Positions 1-10,250 of a stretch of DNA of 64,000 nt are shown here, one piece after another. The notes below the pieces were generated by a model. The model made no database searches. It was not told the DNA's origin and was given only the letters and a program-made list of their open reading frames with translations. The stretch lies in the NCBI GenBank assembly GCA_027605045.1, contig JAQFWX010000073.1:122063-186062 (forward strand), given 5' to 3'. The stretch comes from Phallus indusiatus (Eukaryota; Basidiomycota; Agaricomycetes; Phallales; Phallaceae). Positions within the stretch are counted from its first letter, which is position 1. Every line of letters starts with the position of its first letter. Made by a program: the position numbers and the translations under genes.

Positions 1-1625
1 AGGCCTCGTTGTCCGTTACTAGGGTGAATTTACGACCTAGTAGTTTGTCTTCCCACTTATTCAGTGCTTCAAGTACTGCGATGAGCTCGTGCTCATGAGT
101 CCGGTAGTTGTACTGTGCCGGAGTGAATTTCTTAGACATAAACCCTGCGGGTCTGCAGGTTTGCCAACTTGCGCCTTGACCATAGTATGCACCAACGCCA
201 CACTTGGATCCATCGGTTACAAGCCAAATTGGCTCGTCGCTATCAGGATTGATAGGTTTAAGGACTGGGGCGTTCTTCATCAACGCTTTGATTGCGTTGA
301 AACAGCGTTCTAGTGCTGGTGTCCACTCGAATTGCCTGTTGTTGTGGGTACATCCCGACAATGGGGAAGTGTAAGTAGCGACTCCTGGAAGGTAGGCGGC
401 AACGTATTGCACCAGTCCTAAGAACTTCTGAATGTCGTTGAACGTACGTGGGGTTCTCCAATCGCAAATTTTATCCATTTTATCCATATCTGGGTGGATA
501 CCATCGTCGTCGATGATGTGTCCTAGGCACTCCAATCGTTTGGAGTATAAGTCAACTTTCTTCTGACTTAGGTAAAGTTGTTCCTTCCTCAATCTCGAGA
601 AGGCAATCTCCAGGTGTTCCTGGTGTTGTTGGATCATCATTGAGTAGACGAACACGTCGTCGATGTACGAGTGTATGTTTCTTCGATGTGGTCCCGGAAT
701 ATATGGGTCATCAATCTCTGGAATGTCGAAGGCGCGTTGCAATCACCTTGTTGCATAACATGGCTTTTAAATGTGCCATATATCGTCGAGAACGTGGTCT
801 TATCCACATCTTCCGGAGCAATTCTGACTTGCTCGTAAGCTTCCGTTAGGTCAATTTTCGACCTGTACTTGTGTCTCGCCACGTCTTGGCGAATGGTCTC
901 CTGGTCTGGAAACGGGGTCACGTCTTTCAACGTATTATCATTCTGCTGACGCAGGTCAAATACCGTGTGTAGTCCTGATAATGCCTTCTTAAACAGGCAT
1001 AGCATAGGGATGGCTTGCTGTGCGACAGTCGGTTCCCACCAACCTGCTTGCGTGTAGCGCTCTATTTTTTCAGCCAGCAGTGGCTTGAGGGCGTCTGGGC
1101 ACTTCGGTAGTCTGTACCGGATAACCTTGTTAGATTCTATTAATGGGATATGATGATTTACATCCCTAAATGGAGGGAGTCTATTCGGCACTGGCCCGAA
1201 TAAATCGCTGTACTCCTCCTTCCAGTACTCGCGTAGCGCGGGTAGGTTCTCATCCTTAAGTTCCGGTACTCGGATCTTCCGTCTCACTGCTACTGCGTTA
1301 GACGTAGTAGTTATGGGGCGTGCTGATGCTATGGCTAAGCTTTCACTTAACTCGGTGGGCTCATCCGTGGTGTCAGGTATTTCAGTGAACCGTTCCACTG
1401 GAGTGATTACTCCTCCATCCCGGGTGATTATCCCGTTGCCAAAGTCCAGGCAGATGTCATACCTTTTCAGGAATGGTACGCCAATTATGACGTCGTAGTA
1501 GTCAATGTTGACTATATCAAAGTATTCTAACACACTAATGTCCCCAAATTCTATTCGGGTATACATTCCATACTGTATTACGGACTTACTTCCTTTCACT
1601 GCGAGCTGCAGTGATACTGGCTTAT
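1..1625 (-). pseudogene. Retrotransposon Pol: protease C-half, reverse transcriptase, RNase H (partial)
   Basis: The first part holds the protease flap and GVPFLKRYDICLDFG, then the reverse transcriptase fingers and palm (LPPFRDVNHHIPL, FDLRQQND, KIDLTEAYEQV, a QGDCNAPSTFQ block). After FRDHIEE the frame is lost: the catalytic YIDD (656-667) and all later blocks (LGHIIDDDGIHPD, DIQKFLGLVQY) are read one frame over. RNase H begins with LVTDGSKCGVGAYYG and continues through THEHELIAVLEAL to the window edge. A single-base deletion near 680-690 explains the switch. The two frames together give a recognisable fungal gypsy Pol, but this copy cannot make it. Confidence 0.87.
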
Positions 1626-2257
1626 TGTTACGCGCCGGGGTCGGGATGACTAAGCGAGGCTCGGTACAGGATCGGATGTAGGTCGGGTGTTGGTCGGCTT
1701 CAACTTACTCTTGAGTTGCGCCCTCACGGTGCATTACCAACAATTTCGGGTCGGGCTGGATCTCCGATGTACAAGTGACGTCGGAGGTACTAGGAGTGAG
1801 ACTGAGCTGCGAAGCTGCGAAGTCTCGAGGCTAGGAAGAGGGTCGGAGAGGTGAGACAGGGATAGGGTTGGGTCGGAGAGATTATCAGAGGTTAGGAATG
1901 AGGTCGGAGAAGTGGTCAGAGGTAGTTGTTGAAGAAGATGGACACAACGTCGCCGACGACGTTCGAGGACGTCGCCAACGACGGCAAAGGATCTGAGATG
2001 AGATTGGATCGAGATACGAAACGTGTGGGAGAATGGGCGGAATAAGATCTATATCAGAACTGGAGAAGTAGTTACAGGAAGCTCGATCTTTAAATAGCTA
2101 TGAAACTAAATAGAGACCTGAAACAGGTTACAACAAGATAACAAGGACGGAAAAGGAAATGGTTCGGAACGGGGAAACAAAAGAATATAAGCGAGGTACG
2201 TAAAAGGAATGAGCGGAGCTCCGCTTAAGCGAGGTGTTACGCGGGCGTGACACTTAT
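1621..2257. repeat. 5-bp target site duplication CTTAT flanking the solo LTR
   Basis: CTTAT occurs at 1621-1625 and 2253-2257, directly touching the TG and CA ends of the inserted LTR. Five bases is the usual duplication length for Ty3/gypsy and Ty1/copia integrases. The match is perfect, so the insertion is fairly recent compared with the other damage. Confidence 0.88.
1626..2252. mobile_element. Solo LTR nested inside the gypsy protease, 627 bp
   Basis: The insert starts TGTTACGCGCC and ends GGGCGTGACA, so it has the TG...CA ends of an LTR with a partly matching inverted terminus. It is flanked by CTTAT at 1621-1625 and again at 2253-2257, a perfect 5-bp target duplication. Skipping the insert and one CTTAT copy rejoins the protease coding frame exactly. 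It has no coding capacity, no primer-binding site and no internal region, so it is a solo LTR left by LTR-LTR recombination. Its ends differ from the candidate LTR of the host element, so it comes from another family. Orientation is undecided; TATA-like CTTTAAATAG lies at 2088-2097. Confidence 0.87.
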
Positions 2258-5207
2258 CCAGTTTGAATGTCTTCGCTCCAGTCGTGAGCGAGAATGATGG
2301 TGACATTATCATGCCTTGACATCCACTGTCAATCAAACAATGCGCTAATTGGCCGTTTACGAGCCAGTAACCCTCTAGGGGTTTTATTGATTCTTTATCA
2401 CGCTTTGGAGCCCTTGACTTAGGTCTCATCGTGTGGTCATACAGGGGTTCTTCCTGTGACTTAATCGTCCCAATAGTGGACGAGCCTTGTTTGATAACAA
2501 GTAGTCTTCTTTCATCATAACCGTGATCTTCGGTTATCACCATCATGTATGCGCCTACTGCATCTTCATTCTCGTCCCACTCATAGTGGTCCCCTCCCCC
2601 GTAGTCCGCTGCTTCCGCGGTGTCTTGACCTTGTTCAGCATCATCATACTGTGGGGATTCCTCCACTTCTAGTATGTTAACTCCCGTTTCTTCCTCTATA
2701 ATTGCGTCGAGCAGCTCATCCGCATCGTCTTCATCTTCCTCCTCAACGTGCATTACGTTAGCACGTACCTGTCCCTTTCTAGGGCATTGTGGTCTTAGGT
2801 GGCCAGTCTGTCCACATTCATAGCACTTCAGTACGGTGCTACTGCTTCGGGCTTGCGTTCCTGAGCTGGCTGGTCGAGTTGTCATGGTAGTCGATGCTCT
2901 CGCCGGCTTAGTCATACTGCTCGTCGCTGGTCTTACAGCTAGCGCGTTGCTAGTTGTGGTCGTACAGGGAATAGTCCTCGTGGGTATACCGCTTGGTTTG
3001 ATTTTAGCGCGGTAGTTGTTCTCTTGAGCTTGTCTGGCCAAGCTTGAATGGGTACCCGTTGATTTTACGGGTGTCTGACATTGAGCTAGTATTGACTTAT
3101 TATAGTCCCATGCTTGCTCTATGTCGTTCGCGGCTATGTACAGCCGTCGAATTGATGAGTTTTCGGCCAAGAATCCCCTCTTGGTGACTTCACTGCGAAT
3201 TCTCTCATCAAGTCCTTCTAAGAACTTTCGTTTGAAGGTGTATCTGTCCGGTGGATGGACCAGACGTGCTGCGAATTTCAGGAGTTCACTCATGTACCGG
3301 TGTACACTCCTTGCACCTTGCTTCGCGTGATCGAAGTTATGTGCAGACTGGTTCTTGCTTGTAGGTGACAAGAACATATTGTGCATCCTTCGGAATAGTC
3401 TTACCAAGTCCCAACCCTTGGTTGAACGACCTCCTCATTCTACGTGCTCCACGAACCATTCGTGTGCCTCCCCATCTAGTCGCATACCGACTACGGCTAT
3501 ATGTGCTTCGACGTACGCTGCACCGAGTAGGTTATTTAGTCTCAACCATCTGAGAATAGAGGTCACGAACTTCTCAAAGTCTTCAGGCTTTGATGATCCG
3601 CTATACATAACGGATAATGGCATCTTTGCACCCGCTTTCGCAAGTGGGGACGCTGATACTACTACATCCTTGCACTCCTCTAGTGCTTCTTGCACCATGA
3701 CAATTATCCCCTTGTCTTCCCGAACTCTTCTAAACCTCTTCGTAGGTTTATGTCTATCTTCTCGGTCGTCAAATGGGGTTTCCCTCATTTCACATTCGAA
3801 GTATCCGCGATCGTACGCTTCTTCTTCGTCGTCTGACGAGTCCTCGTCATCATAGTATTTGGGCATGAAAGGCCCAGCGTTACTCTCCGGTATATCTCGG
3901 AGGTCTTCTCTCATTTGTTCGTACTGATCCCTGGCAGATGTTGCTCTTCTTCTGGGTACAACCGGTGCTCTGGTTGTTGGAGACGTTGTAGGAGCGTGTG
4001 CTTGACCAGCGTTTGCTGGTGGACCAGAATGTACTGTTGACGGTCCTGGTTGTGCTGCAGTCTGAGTGGGTGCCGTGCGATTAGGGAGGTCTTGCTCAAA
4101 GATGATGCCAGGTCGTTGGCCAGCTTCCATTTCTCAGTTGCTTTTAGCCAGTTCAGTGCATGCTGCTCGCACTTCCTGCAGGTCTTCCTGCATGTCGACA
4201 TACGGTTCTTGCCTACTAACCTTCCCTTGTAACACAATTGTGCATTTGTCTAATGCCTCGGAACGTTTTTCCCGTGCCAGTTGTGCTGCCTCAGCGGCCA
4301 TCCTTTCCAGGTCTTTCGCTGACTCTTCCAGCTCTGCAGCTGAAGGATTATTCTTATCACGCGGTCCTTGACCCGTGTTGACTCGTCTGGTAGATTGATC
4401 TTCCAGGTAGTCACGAGTTGCCACGAACTCTGGTGGGGTACGTTGACTGTTTCGATGTGATCTATCCAGCTCAGCTCGTCCTCTCTCTATCTCTGCGGCT
4501 GCGTCATCTGCTGCTCGCGTGGGTCTGATGGGCGTGCTGGTTGCTGCTGGTTGTGCAGAAGGTAGGTCCTGTAACACTGAATGTAGTGTTTCCGCGTGTA
4601 CCGCGTACTGTTGTGTGGGTTGACGTGTTATACCGGGGGTCGGTGCTGCCGATGGAGCTCTGGGTGTCGCTGGCAATGCTGGCGTGTTTGCCATTGTCTT
4701 GACCGTCGCCTGCGCGTTGTCCGTTACTGGAGCCAGTATTGTCGTGCTGGTTCTATTGTCGTCTCGTGCACGACCTTTCCCTTTCACCGTTGTCCACGGT
4801 TCTTCTTCATCGGGTATTACGGCTGCATCTAGTCGTACTAACATGTCACCGACGTCTTGTCCCGGTGTATCACCTCTCACGAGGTCATGGATCATTCTTT
4901 TTGCATCCTCAATCATCTTATGTGGTAGGGCTACCTCGTCTTTTCCGAGATTGGGCTTATGAGATCCGGTCGATTTCACTGATTCACCTGATTCGCTCCG
5001 CGCTGGTGAAGCTTGTCTCGATCCTTGTCTCGATCCTTGTCTAGATCGATTCGCGTGGTCCGCGACTAGTGTTTCAAATAATGCTGCGTCTATCACAACA
5101 GTATCACCTGCTCGTGCAGATGTGGATGGACCGCCTTCGGTAGGTGGTGGTTCGCCTACGTTCTTTTTTGACTTCTTGTTGTTTTTAGGAGGCATATCCT
5201 CTCTCAC
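2253..5207 (-). pseudogene. Retrotransposon Gag polyprotein plus N-terminal half of protease, with two in-frame stops
   Basis: The first ATG is at 5207; a second, MPPKNNKKSKK, follows four codons later and starts a basic, low-complexity N-terminus. The frame runs to TGA at 4134-4136, continues in the same frame to TGA at 3435-3437, and continues again in the same frame through a CCHC zinc knuckle (CYECGQTGHLRPQC, about 2783-2827) to a retropepsin-like LIDSG at about 2313-2337. Because both stops are TGA and the frame is kept on both sides, they look like point mutations, plausibly CGA arginine codons changed by C-to-T transition at CpG. The reading frame then enters the inserted LTR at 2252. 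Confidence 0.87.
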
Positions 5208-5244
5208 TATAAACTAGCAAATACGATTGGCGTATTTTGGAAAT

Positions 5245-5536
5245 TGTAACGCCGTTTAGGTGTTAAAAAAGATGTAACGTTTCGTTACAGTTTACGATTA
5301 GCCCGGTTCTTACGGACTCACAACAAACAGTATAAAGCTGTATATTTGCAAGTGCAGGTAAGAAAGGCTGCCGGCGCCTTTACCGTTACGCGGTATTTAC
5401 TGGTGTGACGGCGCCTATGTACATTACATAATACTAGGTACTTGTGCAGGCGACGATCGTCTGCATGCAATTGTATGTATATACGAATATGTACTATGGT
5501 TAATAGTAGTCCACTGCTCATAGCGGAACCGTTACA
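5245..5536 (-). repeat. Candidate 5' LTR of the gypsy element (weak)
   Basis: On the plus strand the stretch begins TGTAACG (5245) and ends CGTTACA (5536), giving TG...CA ends and a 7-bp perfect terminal inverted repeat. It lies immediately upstream of Gag, where a 5' LTR is expected. A second possible left end is at 5273, inside a small palindrome, TGTAACG-TTT-CGTTACA (5273-5289). No tRNA-type primer-binding site is obvious between it and the Gag start, and the partner LTR is outside the window, so the limits are unproven. Confidence 0.35.
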
Positions 5537-6229
5537 CCAGACCACACCAAACCCAACCCATCACTACAGTCATCCCTTGTGGTGAAGTGATAGAAAAGAA
5601 GTGTCTTCTATCAAGTACGGAGTAGAGTATGGGATTGAGTATGGAGGCAGGACGATCGGAGTTATACCGGATGTCCGGGTTTGGACTCCGGGTCACACGG
5701 GGCATGACATTGAGACCCTTACTCCATGTATTGTTAGTAAAAAAAAGTGCTTCATTCTCATATGTGATAACTTTTTATTTTCTTTGTAGAACTTAATAGA
5801 TTTTTTTTCCCGAAATTCTTCAGGCTTAAAATGAGAATTTACTTTTTATTTTTTTATTTTCTAAACTAAATTGAGAGCTACAAGAAATACGGCGAGGAGG
5901 TAGTGTGACTCGACGTGACGTGCAAAACTTTTGCGCGCTACTGTATATAGCGCCCGGCGGTTTCAACTTTCACGAGCTTAGGATTCCGCCGCCCCGCTGG
6001 CCATCTCCGTCATTGGTCACAAAAATGTGGCTATCTCATTGGGCATGTAGTATATCAAACAGTCAATGTTGACTAACATACCCTTTTGTAACGTATTGTT
6101 TGATTGAAATCAATCTAACTGACAGACTAAGGAGCTATAATTATTAAAATATCTCGGGTGAAATCCAATCAGCAAGCTAGAGTTAGGCATCAAAGCTCAT
6201 ACTCAAGCCCATCTGAGGAAGTATTAGGC
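5537..6229. other. Intergenic, no gene seen
   Basis: This stretch separates the retroelement from the 3' end of the VDAC gene. It holds T-rich and A-rich runs around 5740-5880 and short open frames without any family resemblance. I see no gene, RNA or repeat that I can support. Confidence 0.6.
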
Positions 6230-7474
6230 TCATATCGGGAAGCAAGTATGTATGATCAAACTGACAGTATGTGCCGCACCGGGGGCCGGGTCGTTCAGCT
6301 TCACTGTATCTATACCAACACCCAAGCCAAGCTTTACACCGGATCTAAAGTCATGGTAAGACTTGGTTGGTCGAATTAACACTGTCACTATACCTTATTG
6401 TTTGATGATCTAGGGAAAAGTGAATAAGCCGCTCCATCATAGGCTTAGAAACACTCACAGGAAAGGGATGTAAAGCCAGCAGAATTGATCTGTGCATAGG
6501 TAAGCTCGATGCGACGCATAAATTCATGTAAAAATCCAGACCTTGCTCTTGATGTAGGCGGCGGAATCGAGGTAACTATACCGGGATTATTTTCACCAAC
6601 CTTATTTTTCTTAAAAAAAAAACAAGGTCTTACGCTTTGGTACCAACTTCTAAACTAACGGCCGAAGGATTCTTGCTATCATAAAGAGCCCGAGCCGCAG
6701 CTTCAACATCCGGATTGACACGGTGATAATAGTTAGCTACATAGGACTTGCAATTGTTGAGCGCTAAAATCGTAGCGGAATACGTAGGAGCATTGAAGCA
6801 GGTTCCAAAGCCGTAGCGAGTGATCTTTCCCTCCCTACATTATAAGATGCTTCGGCAGCCAGTGCGACACCATTGTATCCAATAACAGTGTCAACAGAGC
6901 AGGTGGGTCCCTTAAAGCTCAGCGTTGGATATGTAATGATGAAGGCAAAAATTATAACACTATACCTTTAAGGTGTCGATGCTGATTTGGGAGTTAACAC
7001 CGGATTGTTTGTATGTGGCGGAAACCACGGCTCCTTTGGACATTTTTTCCGGTTGCAACGATGTATTGATTTGGAGTTTGAGACCTTGGGTGATATAGTT
7101 ATCAAATTCAACGGAAGACTTGAGAAGGTTTGCCGTCGTCCAGTTTTGAGTAAACGTAAGGCCTTTCGTGACATCTGTGAACTTGGTTTCGATATCACCC
7201 GTAATATAATTTTTTACGTCCCGATCCCCAGTAACCTAACGAATTCTTCAGGTGTGTCCATGATTTGATAGTCACTGCATACCTTGAAGGTAGCGTTGCT
7301 GGGTGTCTTGATTTTTACTTCAAGGTGTGCACCAATTGGATATTCCTTTGAAAGGAGATCATTGGAACTTTTGCCCAAGTCCTACAACACGACGTCACAG
7401 CGCTCCCATGATAGACTAAAATCAATCAGAAATCTTACTTTCCATGATGGGGGAACAGGTTGTGGCAATGACAT
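6230..7474 (-). CDS. POR1: Mitochondrial outer-membrane porin (VDAC), multi-exon, one apparent frameshift
   Basis: VDAC is the beta-barrel channel that passes metabolites and nucleotides across the mitochondrial outer membrane. The start at 7474 gives MSLPQPVPPSWK; an intron separates it from DLGKSSNDLLSKEYP, a typical fungal VDAC opening. Further exons carry VKNYITGDIETKF, LTFTQNWTT, TVIGYNGVALAAEASYNV, YYHRVNPDVEAAARALYD and GVKLGLGVGIDTVKLND, in family order. At least seven GT-AG introns of about 50-60 nt are needed, including two around a 16-nt exon at 6394-6409. Near 6828-6835 the frame slips by one base between SYNV and KITRYG, and the last strand (HTVSLIIHTCF) is atypical. It is either a recent pseudogene, a diverged copy or a sequence error. 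It is divergent from the cyclophilin gene, 189 bp away. Confidence 0.8.
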
Positions 7475-7663
7475 CGCGAATATACGGTGAAAGTCGACGA
7501 CAAGAAAGAGTAGTTTTTTCGGAGCGGGAACAAGTCTGAAGAAGTGAGAAAATTTTTCTAGTCACACGGAACCGGAACCTGCCGTGACGCACGTGCTTTT
7601 CCCAAGCGTTCAAATTCAAAGGCGACCGCCTGCTACTTATATCTCGACGCGCATTCACGGGAA

Positions 7664-10206
7664 ATGTCATCGGAAGACAGCAAACCCGTTTTAGGCAAAC
7701 ATGGTCGGGGTGAAACTGAGCAGTATGATTTAAACAACGAAAAAAACGAGCGTTCTTACCAGTCCAGCGAAGATGAAGGAGATATCGGACCTATGCCACT
7801 TCCCGAAAACGGGACTACAGGTGTTAGGAAGAAACGGAGAGGTACCCTTTTCTAACAAGACTTGTTTTTCGTTCGTCCCTTCAATGGTATCCTAGTATTA
7901 CAACATGAAAAACTTTTTCTGGAGCATCTTCCTGCTGCGGACCGCTACTACAAGAGTTTCATGCACAGGGATGTTGTCAATTTTGTCGTGGTCACAAAGT
8001 TGGTTTCTCGGTTTATCTCTGTTGTTATTTTCTGACACAGCAGCGTTACCCTACAGGACCGATTTTATTATTACAACTTCTGTAGATGGCCATCTAAAAT
8101 TGTGGAAGAAGCAAGAAAACGGGATTGAATTCGTCAAACATTACCGAGCACACCTCGCCCCCATAACTAGCGTTGCTACGAGCGTAGATGGGACTCTTTT
8201 TGCTAGCATCGCGGAAGATGGGTCGGTTAAGGTGTTTGATGTAATAAACTTTGGTAAGGTTTGTCCAATGTCTTCGCCTTAACCGACATCTCATGCACAT
8301 TTGGAAGATATGATCAATATGTTCGCCCTTGACTATCGTCCTTTGACTTGCTGCTGGGTGCATCGCAAGGGGCAATCTCAGGCATTGTTAGCTATGTAAA
8401 GTTTTCCTCTGATCCAGTCACTCTGCCAGAAGACTAATTTAAAATCCGCAGAACCGATGCCAATAGCAACTTGATTCGTATTTATGATGCTCGTGAAAAC
8501 GGTAAAGAGTTACATTCGATTGACAAGATACATAAAAATCATGTGCATATACTATCGGTACGCTCAATGCTCATATACAGTATTCTTCCTAACTATCCGA
8601 TACAGTATTCGGATCGTTTCGACACAGTTATTTCAGCCGATGAAAGTGGATTTATCGAGTATTGGAGACCTGGAGAACCATGGGATACACCTTCTGATAT
8701 TCCTGGACTTTGGAGATTAAAAAGCGCCACCGATCTATATGAATTCAGAAAGGTATGGGTAATGGCTTGTTCTCCGCGCCTTAGTTGATATCATGTAGAC
8801 AAAAAATGTACCAACAACACTCAGCTTCTCACCCGACTCGAGTCACTACGCTATATTCTCTATGAGTGACCGACAGATACGAATTTTCAATTTTTTGTCT
8901 GGTAAGATGACTCGCAAGTATGACGAGTCATTAGCAGCTATCCAAGAAATGCAGCAATTGGGCACTGGTGCATACAGGTTGGATGATATGGAGTTCGGTC
9001 GTCGTTTAGCTGTCGAGCGGGATTTAGAAAAAGAAGGGGAAGGCAAAAGGGCAGCCAATACAATGAACCTGATCTGGGATGAGAGTGGTAACTTCATCAT
9101 GTATCCTACATTACTTGGGATCAAAGGTAAGACAAGTGGCTGTTATTACGCTTTCATTTATAGGCTCATCGCACCTTAGTCGTTAACATTTTAACCAATC
9201 GAGTTGTGAAATTATTAGGGAAGGACGAGACCTGTCGTTGGTTGAATTTGAGCATATATCAAGGTGCACCGGCCCAGCGTGGGTTCAAAACTGCTGTACG
9301 GTCACTTGAACTTCTTCAGTTATCTGTTTTAATCTTTAGCAGGCTATGGCGGCCTCGGCCAACCCTATACTCGCTGAAAGGGAAACACGGGATCCAACGT
9401 TATTTTGTACAGCATATAAACGTCAGAGATTTTATTTATTCACACGTTCTGAACCAGAGTATTATTATTATCTCGATCATTATTTTATGGCGTATCCCTC
9501 ATGTTATTTTATATAGAGACAGCAAAGGGAGCGATCGAGACGTCTTCAATGAGAAACCTACACGCGAAGAACAGACGCTGGCCCTCTCAGAGCCTATCCA
9601 GAGCACAGGCTTTTCACGTGTTGCCAATTCTGCTATCTTACACACCAGCGAAGGCGATATACACCTAAGACTTTTCCCAGATAAGGCCCCTAAGGCAGTA
9701 GAGAATTTTGTGGGTCATGCCAGGTCAGGATATTATGAAGGTGTCATATTTCACCGTGTTATCCCGAAATTTGTATGCCCCAATTTCTTCATAGCCGCAT
9801 CGTTTGATGTCACAGTTTCATTCATTATTCTAGATGATCCAAACAGGTGACCCATTAGGCGATGGCACAGGAGGAACTTCAGTCTGGGGACGAGATTTTG
9901 AAGATGAGTTTAGTGATGATCTCAAGCATGACCGGTATTAGTTTCAAACCTTATATATTCAATGATTATCGTCTTACCTATTGTCTCAGTCCTTACACCG
10001 TTAGCATGGCTAATGCTGGGCCCAATACGAATGGTTCCCAATTTTTCATCACCACCACGGCTACGCCATGGCTCGACCGAAAACACACAATTTTTGGACG
10101 TGTTGTACAAGGGCTAGAGGTCGTGCATAAAATTGAGAATGCACGTACAAACAAGGCAGATAAACCGTACGAAGATATCAAAATCATCAATGTAAATCTG
10201 TCATGA
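7664..10206 (+). CDS. PPWD1: WD40-repeat cyclophilin (PPWD1/CYP71-type peptidyl-prolyl isomerase)
   Basis: The protein joins an N-terminal WD40 propeller to a C-terminal cyclophilin domain and should be nuclear; relatives associate with spliceosomes (human PPWD1) or chromatin (plant CYP71). The start [14 protein letters not shown] opens an acidic N-terminus ending GPMPLPENG, a feature of this family. WD blocks include [25 protein letters not shown] and [14 protein letters not shown]. The isomerase domain carries [37 protein letters not shown] and [12 protein letters not shown], so the catalytic Arg (FHR) and the substrate-pocket residues are present. It needs about eight short introns, and all frames join cleanly. 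Stop TGA at 10204-10206. Confidence 0.93.
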
Positions 10207-10250
10207 CAGTAGGGAGAGTTTATTCGGTTGGTAATAATTACAAAAGGGTC

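Larger units (their letters stand above)
1..5536 (-). mobile_element. Ty3/gypsy LTR retrotransposon, 5' part, degenerate, cut by window edge
   Basis: Read on the minus strand, the order is Gag with a zinc knuckle, aspartic protease, reverse transcriptase, then the start of RNase H. This order is that of Ty3/gypsy elements; the integrase and 3' LTR would lie left of position 1. Gag and Pol appear to have been one continuous reading frame, since the protease active site follows the zinc knuckle without a stop. The copy is dead: two in-frame TGA codons in Gag, a 627-bp solo LTR inside the protease, and a frameshift just before the reverse transcriptase YIDD motif. The upper boundary is uncertain and rests on a weak LTR candidate at 5245-5536. 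Confidence 0.9.

Noticed and set aside
3435..4136. Programmed stop-codon readthrough in Gag
   Set aside because: Two TGA codons, an LTR insertion and a pol frameshift in the same copy point to decay rather than regulation.
3355..5044. Plus-strand open frames overlapping the retroelement Gag region
   Set aside because: They are antisense shadows of Gag, rich in Ser/Cys/Arg from the complementary strand; the minus strand carries the zinc knuckle and protease.
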